DNA from: CAZYQW01 sp964649825
GTDB lineage: Bacteria > Planctomycetota > B15-G4 > JADJEK01
Direction of reading: 5' to 3'
NCBI GenBank assembly: GCA_964649825.1
Contig: CAZYQW010000096.1
Location: forward strand, 62,001 to 126,000
DNA: 64,000 bases
The notes below the pieces were generated by a model, which ran no database searches, was not told the DNA's origin, and saw only the letters and a program-made list of their open reading frames with translations. The stretch's first letter is position 1; every line of letters begins with the position of its first letter. Positions 8,868 to 16,263 of this stretch are shown here, piece after piece. Position numbers and translations under genes: made by a program.

Positions 8868-11144
8868 TCATTCGATCATGACGTCGCTGTCGCCCGCGGG
8901 CTGGGTCGGCATGACCGTGACCTTCACCCTCTCGTCGCTGTTCTTCGCGCCCGTGAAGCCGCTGACGCGAAGGACGTAGGATCCCGTCACCTCGAGCAGG
9001 ACGCCGGTGAGGGTGAGGCCGTCGACCGATACGTGGGCGCTGAGGTCGACCGTCGACTCGGTCGGATCGAACAGCATCATCGAGGCGGTGCCCTGGAACT
9101 TGCCGTTCGGCACTGCGACGACGTCGAGCGACGCTCCGGCGTGCGCGGAGAACGAGAAGTCCGCGAACGTGTCACCGGTCTTCGCTTTGAGCTTCTTGGT
9201 CTTCGTCTTCGCGGACCCCGGCAGCTTCTCGCTCGTCGCGATCTCGAAGGTCCCGGATCCTTGTTCGCCGCTCGAGTAGACGCGCAGCGAGTAGATTCCG
9301 TTCCCGGTGAGCTTCTGCTCCTCCTCGCTCACCTTGCCCGACTTCGCCGACCACTTCTCGACCTGGTCGCCGTTTTCGTCGAGGAGGACGACGAAGATCT
9401 TCTCGCCGCCGAGGGTGTTGTCGATGGCGAGCTCGACCTTCGCGCCCTTCAGTCCGTCGATGCGCGCCACATCCTCATCCTCCGCGGAAGAGAGGACACC
9501 CATGAGGCGGTCGCCCAGGATGATCGGCTCCGGGAGGACGCGGAGCACGACGGGGAGCTCGACGAAGTCCTCGGCGTCTGCGTCGTTCGCGACGTGGAGC
9601 GTCGTCATGTACTCTCCCTCGGCGAGGCCGGTCGCGTCGAACGACACGGTGACGACCGAGCCGTTCGCGGTGGTCGTGCCGCTCGCGGCGTCGACGGAGA
9701 CCCACGTCTCGTCCGGCGTCTCGGTCAGGGACCAATCGATTGGCGTCAGCGGGTTGCCGCAGTCCGCGATGACGAGCTCGACCTGCGCGGCAGCGTCTCC
9801 GTTAGGGTCGACTTCGACGTGGACGCCGTCGGCCTGGTCGACGCAGACGTCGTCGTCCGATTCGGCCGGCTGGAGGCAGCTCGACTCGACCGCGGCGCGG
9901 ATGTTCGCCGCAACGGTGGGGTAGAACTCGAGGTCGATGTTCGCGAGCCCGCCGCTGCACAGGTGGCAGTAGCTCATGATGGTGCCGTTGGGGATACAGA
10001 TCTGTGAGGTCTGGCAATCGCCGAAGTAGCCGCTCGGTGCGCACGAATCGATCGGCGGGCAGTAGTCGTGGGTGTGCGGCGTGTAGAAGTTGTGCCCCAG
10101 CTCGTGCGCCACGACGACGAGGTCCCACGGCGCATTGCCCATGATCGGGACGGTGAGCTCGCCGTTGATGTTGCCGCTCACGCCGAAGCCGTACGACTGG
10201 CTGCAGAGGGCGTTCAGCCATGCGACGCCGCCTCCGAGGTCCGCGCCGCTCATGAAGTGGTAGAGGCTCGCAGCGACCGGCGCGTTTCCGTTCTTCCACG
10301 CGTTGCGGAACTCGTAGAGCACGTCGACCGAGTTGCTGTTGGCCGAGTCCGGCTTGTCCCAGCCATCGTTCTGGTGGGTGTGGATGCCGATGTACGGGAG
10401 GTTGAAGACCGTTCCGCACTGCTCCGCGTAGATGGCGCTCGCGGCGCCGAGCACGGTCAGGACGTACGCCGTCGCCTCGTCTTGGTCGCCGAAGAGCTGA
10501 TAGAACTGGTAGTCGGTCTCGACGGCGATGTTCGCCTGGTAGATCGTCGCGACCTTCACGTTGGCGGCTGGGACGTTGGAGCTCGCCGGTTTCTCCAGGA
10601 CCTGGTCGACCTCACGGATGCCGCACGCCGAGGCGGCCATCGGCGCGTCCGCCGCGAAGCCCGAGAGCAGCGACGAGCCCGGTACGAAGCGTCCGCCGGC
10701 GTCGCGCGCCGCACGCAGGTGGTACGACCGGCCGTTCCGTTTCACGACGCCGCGGCTCCCGTACGGCGAGAACGACATGAACGCGAACGAGTCGTCCTCG
10801 CCAAGGACGTCGCCGCGCCAGAGCTGGACCTGGTCCGCGACGTCGGACAAGGCTCGAACCTGGCCGTCGACGACGAGTCGACCTCGCGCGTCGGAGACAC
10901 GGAGGCGGCGCAGGTTCAGGCTGACCGCGCCGCCTTCTGGGAGCGTCAGGTCGGAAAGGATGACGTGACCCAGGTCACGCAGCGACTCGAACGCCTCCGG
11001 GTCGTTTTCGAGCTGGAGTCCATTCGCACCGTCTTGCTGGACGGTCCGGAGGGGGAACGACCGCGTCGGGCCGGCGTCGGCGCTCTCGAGCGGCAGAAGG
11101 AGAAGGGGCAGGGCGGGCAGGATCCGCCGGGACCGGAAGGTCAT
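8868..11144 (-). CDS. Secreted M12-like zinc metalloprotease
   Basis: A 758-residue exported metallopeptidase. ATG at 11144 is preceded by GAGGA at good spacing and opens a signal peptide (MTFRSRRILPALPLLLLPLE...); the longer frame upstream is not needed. The zinc motif HELGHNFYTPH places ligands at H347, H351 and H357 with catalytic E348, and a Met-turn methionine near 390 (GTIMSYC), as in reprolysin-like metzincins. Many cysteines around the active site suggest disulphides. A BACON/Ig-like beta region follows (about 455-555), then repeated pre-peptidase-C-like beta domains to the end that probably bind substrate or surface. Likely a scavenging exoenzyme. It converges with the SNF2 gene. Confidence 0.92.
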   Translation of the reverse strand: MTFRSRRILPALPLLLLPLESADAGPTRSFPLRTVQQDGANGLQLENDPEAFESLRDLGHVILSDLTLPEGGAVSLNLRRLRVSDARGRLVVDGQVRALSDVADQVQLWRGDVLGEDDSFAFMSFSPYGSRGVVKRNGRSYHLRAARDAGGRFVPGSSLLSGFAADAPMAASACGIREVDQVLEKPASSNVPAANVKVATIYQANIAVETDYQFYQLFGDQDEATAYVLTVLGAASAIYAEQCGTVFNLPYIGIHTHQNDGWDKPDSANSNSVDVLYEFRNAWKNGNAPVAASLYHFMSGADLGGGVAWLNALCSQSYGFGVSGNINGELTVPIMGNAPWDLVVVAHELGHNFYTPHTHDYCPPIDSCAPSGYFGDCQTSQICIPNGTIMSYCHLCSGGLANIDLEFYPTVAANIRAAVESSCLQPAESDDDVCVDQADGVHVEVDPNGDAAAQVELVIADCGNPLTPIDWSLTETPDETWVSVDAASGTTTANGSVVTVSFDATGLAEGEYMTTLHVANDADAEDFVELPVVLRVLPEPIILGDRLMGVLSSAEDEDVARIDGLKGAKVELAIDNTLGGEKIFVVLLDENGDQVEKWSAKSGKVSEEEQKLTGNGIYSLRVYSSGEQGSGTFEIATSEKLPGSAKTKTKKLKAKTGDTFADFSFSAHAGASLDVVAVPNGKFQGTASMMLFDPTESTVDLSAHVSVDGLTLTGVLLEVTGSYVLRVSGFTGAKNSDERVKVTVMPTQPAGDSDVMIE

Positions 11145-11627
11145 GGGTTCCTCGCGGTGTGAAAACAAGGTGTGGGGGGGTGCATCGGTTGCTGAGCGCG
11201 AGAACCGAAGCACGAAGTCGGGAACCAAAGAAACTCGCGAGGTGGACGATTCGGGACTCAAGCCGGCCGACGAGGGCGAGCACGGGGCGTGCCTCCGATA
11301 ACATCGGGCGCGCGACATCTACTCTGACAGTGCAGGGGTTTCTTTCCTGGATAGCCGAGGCCAAGAAATACTGGCAAACAAGCAGTTGCGGCGGATCGTG
11401 ACACGTCGGCACGTGCGCGGCGCGAGCGCGTCATTTCACACAGGGCCCGGCTCGGAGGAAAACAGCGAGGTGGGATGGGGCCGACGAGCGAGGCGGGAGG
11501 ATTGGTCTGAAGTGGCCGGGTGCGGGAGGATCGTCTGGTCGAAGCATGGAGCGGGGCCGTGTTCGTGGAGCGTCGACTCGTGACAGCCACGATTCGAGCG
11601 GTGTTGAGGGCGTGGCGATGCGGGAGT
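11145..11627. other. Gene-free stretch left of the mobile island
   Basis: No credible coding frame was found. It includes the upstream region of the metalloprotease gene (right side of 11145) and sequence of mixed base composition leading into the transposase remnant. No clear sigma-70 promoter boxes, tRNA or repeat were recognised. Confidence 0.4.
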
Positions 11628-11990
11628 TCACGGTGGTCCTCGGATCCTAGCGGGCTGCGCGGCGACTCTGGGAAGCGTCGCGACCGGGATGAGGACCCCA
11701 GCGTGGCAGAACGGGCAGGAGCGCTCGACGGGTGGTGGATCCGCGGAGGGGTTTGTGCGGGGGAAGCGGTCTCCGGTGACGACGGCGGCGGCCGGATGCT
11801 CTTCGAGCAGTCGCCGAGTCCGCACGAGGATCGGCCGGCAGGTCGAGCTGAAGAGGCCGTAGGAGCGGACCTTGGTGAATCGCTTGGGCAGGACGTGCTG
11901 GAGGAAGCGGCGGATGAACTCCTCGGGGGAGACCGAGCAGTGCTTCCACTGACCGGAGTGGTTGTCCCGGTAGCGGAGTCCTGAATGGCA
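11628..11990 (-). pseudogene. IS91-family transposase remnant (C-terminal part)
   Basis: On the minus strand the frame ending at 11628 encodes, over about 115 residues, a segment that closely resembles the C-terminal part of IS91-type (Y2) transposases: YRDNHSGQWK, then SPEEFIRRFLQHVLPKRF and KVRSYGLFS, ending with a zinc-ribbon-like CPFCHAG. The catalytic N-terminal and central parts, with the HUH and paired tyrosine motifs, are absent; upstream sequence in all three minus frames loses similarity, so the gene is truncated and probably frameshifted. No terminal sequences of an intact element were found. It marks past insertion next to the attC-like sites. Identification rests on remembered family motifs. 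Confidence 0.7.
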
Positions 11991-12174
11991 TGCGTCCGCG
12001 GGGTGTCGTTCTCTGGGAAGGAACGCTCCATGGCGATACTCTGTCCGGCAAACAGCGCTGGGGCGGCGTTGCCCCCCCGGATCCGCCCGACGGGCGCGTG
12101 GATCCGGGGTTCTCTTTCGCCCGTGTGCGCAAATAGGTGTCAGTTGCCGTGCATACACTGGGGGTGCGGGCGCT

Positions 12175-12231
12175 GCCGAACAACAGCATGCAGCGGCCGG
12201 CTCGCGCCGCACCTGATGCTGAGCGTTTGGC
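12175..12231 (+). repeat. attC-like integron recombination site (57 bp)
   Basis: The site starts with GCCGAAC (12175-12181) and ends with GTTTGGC (12225-12231), each one base off the core patterns RYYYAAC and GTTRRRY. Inside, CAGCAT (12183-12188) pairs with ATGCTG and GCGGC (12193-12197) pairs with GCCGC (12206-12210), leaving an 8-nt loop and two extra unpaired bases in the right arm. Length, imperfect pairing and extrahelical bases match integron attC sites. The next gene begins 40 bp downstream, as in a gene cassette. Confidence 0.7.
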
Positions 12232-12270
12232 ACGTCCAGCGTTCCGAGCGCGAATTCAGTGGAGGAGAGT

Positions 12271-13032
12271 ATGTTCCGGGAACACTACACGCCGCTAGTC
12301 GTCGCCTACCTGACGGCGCTCGGCGGATGGCTGGTCGCCAATCGTTTGATGCCGCGCGTATGGCCGCGCGAGTCGATCGAAGGCTTCGTACGTCCCTGGA
12401 AGGAGTTTTGGATCGCGCTGGTGGGAGCGATAGGCATTCTCGCAATGGGTCAATTGTGGACCAGGGGGATCCGCCTTCCCGAGCAGGGCGCCTTCGGCTC
12501 GGTCTTTGGCGCGATCAACCAACTCCTGATCTTCGCACCAGTTCTCCTCGTCGTTGTGATTCGTCGGCAGTCGTGGGCCACGGCATGGCTTCCGCGCCCA
12601 CGTATCGCAGTGCGACTTCTTGTGGGCGTCGTGCTGGCGGGTCTCGCTGTCACTGCATACTCATTCTTGCGTGGAGGAGCTGACGCGCCGTGGGTTCTGT
12701 TGGGCCGAATGTGGCGCTACGAGCATATCGACAAAATGGCGCAGGTGTTTCTGGAGGATCTGACGATAGCCATTCTATTCGTGCGCCTCGCGGGTGCCGT
12801 AGGGAGCCGCCTGGCGACCGTCATCGTGGCCTGTCTGTTCGCCGCCGGCCATATTCCAGTGATGGTGTCACAGGGCGCGACCTGGCTCGAGCTGGGCGGG
12901 CTGCTGCGAGACGCGGGACTGGGTATCGCAGTGATCCTCGTCTTGCAACGATCACGTGACGTGGTCTGGTTCTGGTGCATTCACTTTTGCCTGGACATGA
13001 CCCAATTCGCTAATGTCAGTGGCGTCGGATAG
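12271..13032 (+). CDS. CPBP-like intramembrane protein, probable cassette gene
   Basis: A 253-residue, very hydrophobic protein with about seven membrane segments. ATG at 12271 is chosen over the in-frame GTG at 12259 because GGAGGAG (12261-12267) sits directly before the ATG. The second half carries a divergent CPBP/Abi-type signature: E162-D163 in a helix, F190xxxH194 (FAAGH), and H238xxxD242 (HFCLD), the three places where this family has its putative catalytic residues; the usual arginine of the first motif is shifted. Members process prenylated proteins or act in self-protection, but the role here is unknown. Codon usage is visibly less G/C-biased than neighbours, and the gene lies between attC-like sites, consistent with horizontal acquisition as an integron cassette. 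Confidence 0.8.
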   Translation: MFREHYTPLVVAYLTALGGWLVANRLMPRVWPRESIEGFVRPWKEFWIALVGAIGILAMGQLWTRGIRLPEQGAFGSVFGAINQLLIFAPVLLVVVIRRQSWATAWLPRPRIAVRLLVGVVLAGLAVTAYSFLRGGADAPWVLLGRMWRYEHIDKMAQVFLEDLTIAILFVRLAGAVGSRLATVIVACLFAAGHIPVMVSQGATWLELGGLLRDAGLGIAVILVLQRSRDVVWFWCIHFCLDMTQFANVSGVG

Positions 13033-13051
13033 ACAGGGCAGAACGCAGCGA

Positions 13052-13064
13052 CGCTGCCGAACAA
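13052..13064 (+). repeat. Possible truncated attC left end
   Basis: The 13 bases CGCTGCCGAACAA repeat exactly the left end of the attC-like site at 12171-12183. They begin 20 bp after the stop codon of the preceding gene, where the attC of that cassette would be expected. The complementary right half was not found in the following 150 bp, so this would be a decayed site. Confidence 0.45.
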
Positions 13065-13219
13065 GGCCATAGCCGCACAGCAGTAGAGGCGCACGCGCAG
13101 ATCACGTACGTGGGCGCTGGGTCGTGGAGACCTCGCAGACGACGCAGACGCGCGGCGCTGGGAAGTGATCGTGGAGCATCGTGGGACCATGGTGGGGCCT
13201 GACCCGCCTGGTCAGCGAA

Positions 13220-13285
13220 CCCTAACACGGCGTTGCACCGGTCGGTCGGGTGCGCCGCCCACCGGTAAACGCCCAGCCGTTACCT
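13220..13285 (+). repeat. Second attC-like palindrome (66 bp)
   Basis: CCCTAAC (13220-13226) and GTTACCT (13279-13285) bound a hairpin in which GGCGTT pairs with AACGCC and ACCGGT with ACCGGT, with an extra unpaired base in the left arm and a long loop. The left arm is very like environmental attC sites as I recall them. The core boxes deviate from consensus (6/7 and 5/7), so the site may be degraded; read on the minus strand the outer box is GTTAGGG, so its orientation is uncertain. The rest of 13033-13354 holds no credible gene. Confidence 0.55.
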
Positions 13286-13354
13286 TGAGGAACCAGAATG
13301 TCGAGTGACTCAGGACCCGAAGGAATCCCATTCGGTTCGCTCGATCGCGCGCGC

Positions 13355-14533
13355 TCAAGGATCGCCCGGATTCCACTCGAACGGTGCGAGCGGGAAGGAG
13401 GAGTCGGGGCTCAGCGGCTCGAAGGAATCTCGGAACGTGACCACGCCCGGCGCGGCTCCGACTGGAACGACGAAGGTTGCAAGCGCGGGGAATTCGAAGT
13501 CGCGGATGACCGGAGTGGGAAGCTCGGTCTTGTCCTCGTCCCCGGTTTCGAAGATCGCGAAGTTCACGGACGGCGAGTAGCCGATCGCCGCGAGCGTCAA
13601 GCCTCCGGGCAGAGCCATGTTGTAGATACCGGGCTCGTACGGGCATGGCAAACCGACGCCACCTTCGTCGAGCGGTGGGGTGTAGGGGATCGCGATCGTG
13701 ATCGGAGGCGAGATCGAGAAGCGGACCTTCTGCGGCTCCGCCACGACGAGCCCCGACGATTCCAACGGGCTCGTGGCGACGGCGAGCGTCCCGCTGCCGA
13801 TCAGCGAGATCGCCTGGACGTGAAGATTGATGCCGATGCCGAGGCCGGACTCCAGGAGCGGGCCGCGTAGAAAAGCGGTCGCTTCCTGGAGGCTCGAGGA
13901 GCGCGAGACCACGAGGCTCTCGAAGAGCCGGTACCAATGCACCTGCGTGTGCTCCTCGGGAGAGTTCTCCGAGCGGGCGAAGGCGGGGAGCCAGTAGTGG
14001 CTGGCGGGGCTGGATCCCCAAAGCGGGAAGATCACGATCCAGTCGTGCGAGGTCTGCGCGGTGAGAATCGGTTGTCCGATCTGGCGGACCGCGGTCGGAT
14101 CGTGCGTCGCGAAGGTCGCGCCGACGCAGGAGTGGACGACCTGCTGCACGTCCTCGGGCCGCACGAGGAGCTGGGTCGCGCCGATCTCGGCCAGGTTCAT
14201 TTCGACGCGATCTCCGATGTACCACTGCGAGCCTTGGCTGCCGAGCGTGTCCGAGACCGTGGTGGGATTCGGCACGAGCCAGGGCTTCTGCTGCGTGAGC
14301 TGGGTGTACTCCCAGCTTGGAGGGCTCTCGGTCGTGAGCGTCGCGTTGACGACCAGGATCGTCCACCCGTTCGGCTGCCACTGGATGTTGATGCGCCCTT
14401 GGGTGCTGTTCGTGAGCGTCTGTCCGCCCCCGGCGCTCGCCGTCTCACCGATGACTTCGAGCTGCGTTTGGGTGGCGGCGGCAATCGGTCCGCAGGCGAA
14501 CAAGAGCAGGCTCGCGAGACCCATCTTGGACAT
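13355..14533 (-). CDS. Secreted protein of unknown function
   Basis: The protein has 392 residues. ATG at 14533 follows a GGAGGA-type ribosome site and opens a signal peptide (MSKMGLASLLLFACGPIAAA). The mature part is rich in Ser, Thr, Pro and hydrophobic beta-prone stretches, without recognised catalytic motifs or membrane segments. The cysteine in the leader does not form a convincing lipobox, so export to periplasm or outside is favoured. It could be a surface or matrix beta-sandwich protein. It is divergent from the next secreted-protein gene, so the 260 bp between them should hold both promoters. I do not recognise the family. Confidence 0.82.
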   Translation of the reverse strand: MSKMGLASLLLFACGPIAAATQTQLEVIGETASAGGGQTLTNSTQGRINIQWQPNGWTILVVNATLTTESPPSWEYTQLTQQKPWLVPNPTTVSDTLGSQGSQWYIGDRVEMNLAEIGATQLLVRPEDVQQVVHSCVGATFATHDPTAVRQIGQPILTAQTSHDWIVIFPLWGSSPASHYWLPAFARSENSPEEHTQVHWYRLFESLVVSRSSSLQEATAFLRGPLLESGLGIGINLHVQAISLIGSGTLAVATSPLESSGLVVAEPQKVRFSISPPITIAIPYTPPLDEGGVGLPCPYEPGIYNMALPGGLTLAAIGYSPSVNFAIFETGDEDKTELPTPVIRDFEFPALATFVVPVGAAPGVVTFRDSFEPLSPDSSFPLAPFEWNPGDP

Positions 14534-14793
14534 GTCGTGGTTCCTCCAGTGGCTGGCCGGCGGGCGACGCGGCGACGCCCCGGCGAGGAGGGGACCGTCG
14601 CGGACCGAATGTAACTGCCTTTCGCGCGAAAAACGAAGCGCGCCCGAGGACGGCGGCGGTGAACGCTCACGTTCTCGGTTTGGTCGGTTACGCCCGACCG
14701 CGATCGGTACCCAGCCGGACGAATGCCCGAGGGGCGCGGGTGTCCCGCGATGACTTCCTCGGGAACGTCACAAGGGACATGGAGTGCAAGCAC

Positions 14794-16137
14794 ATGCACG
14801 ATTCTCGAAGGACCTTCTCTCGCGTCGCGTTCCTCGCGACCCTCGCCGTCGCGACCGCTGCGGTCGACGGGCGCGCGCAGCTTCTGCCGAACGACATCTT
14901 GGTCGGGACGTCCGCGGGGATCTTCCGCCTTCCCGGAGGAAGCGGGGCAGCGGCGGCGCTGGTCTCGGGCTTCACCACGGCTCCGAGCGTCGTCGCGTTC
15001 GAGATCGATCAGGCCTCGGGCGACATGCTCGGGACGTCGGTCAATGGAACGTCATTGGAGCTCTGGCGGATCCGGATCGACTCGGCCACCAACGTCGTCG
15101 CGTCACAGACGCTGATCGCCAATCTGCCGGTCCCCTCGGGCTCGATGCCGACGTACATCCACCGTGAAGCGAGCGGAAGCTACCTGGTTCTCGCGCGAGG
15201 GTCGTCGTACAGCCTCTATCGCGTCGGTCTGACGAGCGCTGGTTTCGCGGCGCAGAACGTGCCGGTCGTCGGACTGCCGAGCGGCGTCACGGACATGGCG
15301 CAGGACGCGGCCGGGGGGATCCACTTCATCATCCCGGGCACGTCGAACGTGTTCACGATTCCGTATGCGGGCGGCGTGGCGGTCAACTCCGGCTCGGTCG
15401 GTTTCAGTGCGTTCTCGATCGAATTCAACGCGGCCGGCCAGCGGGCGGTGGGGGGCCTGCCCTTCGCGGTGCCCGGTCCGAACTATAACTGCGCCGGATC
15501 GACGGCCACTCTCGGGACCGTGTGCTCGCCGATTCCGTACACACCGGGAGTCGTCGACCTGTCGTTGGACATCAACGGCCAGATGCTCGCCTGCATGAAC
15601 GGAGGATGCAGCCCGTTCCAGGTGCGCAGCATCAGTGCGACGTGTGGAGCCCCGGGGGCCGGCACGCTCGTCTTCTCGCCGCCGGGGGGAGCCTCGGTGG
15701 TGAAGGCGACGCGCTTCATCCGCTCGGCCAACTACGGCTTCCCCTGCATGACGAGCGCGGGGGGGATCCCGCAGATCGGCGGCACTCCGTTCGGCGTGCG
15801 CGGGACCACGTACAACGTCGCGCTGAGCGGGGCACTGGCGTCCAGCGTAGCCTTGATCTCGTTGGGCGTGAACGACCTCATGCTCGCCGGCGGCGGGCCG
15901 CCCGTTCCTTTCGACGGCGCTCCGATCGGCGCTCCCGGGTGCTTCTTGTGGCACAGCACGGACACGACCCTGGCGGTGAGCGTGAGCGGCACAGGAACCG
16001 CAACGTTCGGTCTCGCGATCCCGAACGACCCGAGTCTGATCGGGGCGCAGCTCTTCTTCCAATGGTTGCTCGTCGATCCGGCGCTCAATCCGCTCGGTCT
16101 CGGAGGCACGGGCGCACTCGTGATGACGATCATCTGA
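14794..16137 (+). CDS. Secreted beta-rich protein, unknown function
   Basis: The protein has 447 residues from ATG 14794, chosen because GGAG (14781-14784) is well spaced and the start gives a clean signal peptide ending near DGRAQ. An upstream ATG at 14779 and a GTG at 14659 are in frame but poorer. After export, residues about 35-310 look like repeated short beta strands with SGxxxLFRLP-type turns, possibly a propeller. The last ~110 residues (from about GVRGTTYNV to the end) form a Gly- and Leu-rich beta domain containing IPNDPSLIGAQLFFQW and LVDPALNPLGLGG. A related pattern ends several other exported proteins in this window, suggesting a shared C-terminal module. No catalytic residues were identified. 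Confidence 0.85.
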   Translation: MHDSRRTFSRVAFLATLAVATAAVDGRAQLLPNDILVGTSAGIFRLPGGSGAAAALVSGFTTAPSVVAFEIDQASGDMLGTSVNGTSLELWRIRIDSATNVVASQTLIANLPVPSGSMPTYIHREASGSYLVLARGSSYSLYRVGLTSAGFAAQNVPVVGLPSGVTDMAQDAAGGIHFIIPGTSNVFTIPYAGGVAVNSGSVGFSAFSIEFNAAGQRAVGGLPFAVPGPNYNCAGSTATLGTVCSPIPYTPGVVDLSLDINGQMLACMNGGCSPFQVRSISATCGAPGAGTLVFSPPGGASVVKATRFIRSANYGFPCMTSAGGIPQIGGTPFGVRGTTYNVALSGALASSVALISLGVNDLMLAGGGPPVPFDGAPIGAPGCFLWHSTDTTLAVSVSGTGTATFGLAIPNDPSLIGAQLFFQWLLVDPALNPLGLGGTGALVMTII

Positions 16138-16159
16138 TCGCGTGAGAGATGCGGGAACG

Positions 16160-16188
16160 GGAACCGCGAGGCGTCGCTTCGCGGTTCC
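16160..16188 (+). terminator. Hairpin after secreted-protein gene
   Basis: GGAACCGCGA (16160-16169) pairs perfectly with TCGCGGTTCC (16179-16188) around a 9-nt loop, 22 bp after the stop codon at 16137. No long T-run follows, so it is a hairpin-type terminator or mRNA 3' end stabiliser. Confidence 0.5.
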
Positions 16189-16204
16189 TCTCGTGTCACC
16201 CCGA

Positions 16205-16257
16205 ACGATTCCCGCCCGCCCGTCCGGCGCCTGGTGGTCGGGACGGGCGGGAATCGT
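16205..16257. terminator. Strong bidirectional hairpin between convergent genes
   Basis: ACGATTCCCGCCCG (16205-16218) and CGGGCGGGAATCGT (16244-16257) are perfectly complementary over 14 bp, with a 25-nt loop containing a competing CGTCC/GGACG stem. It sits just beyond the stop codon of the minus-strand protease gene and downstream of the plus-strand gene, so it can serve both. Confidence 0.55.
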
Positions 16258-16263
16258 CCGGGG

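Noticed and set aside
13016..13228. Minus-strand small ORFs between the cassette gene and the second attC-like site
   Set aside because: No start signal, overlap with each other in different frames, and composition like random cassette spacer.
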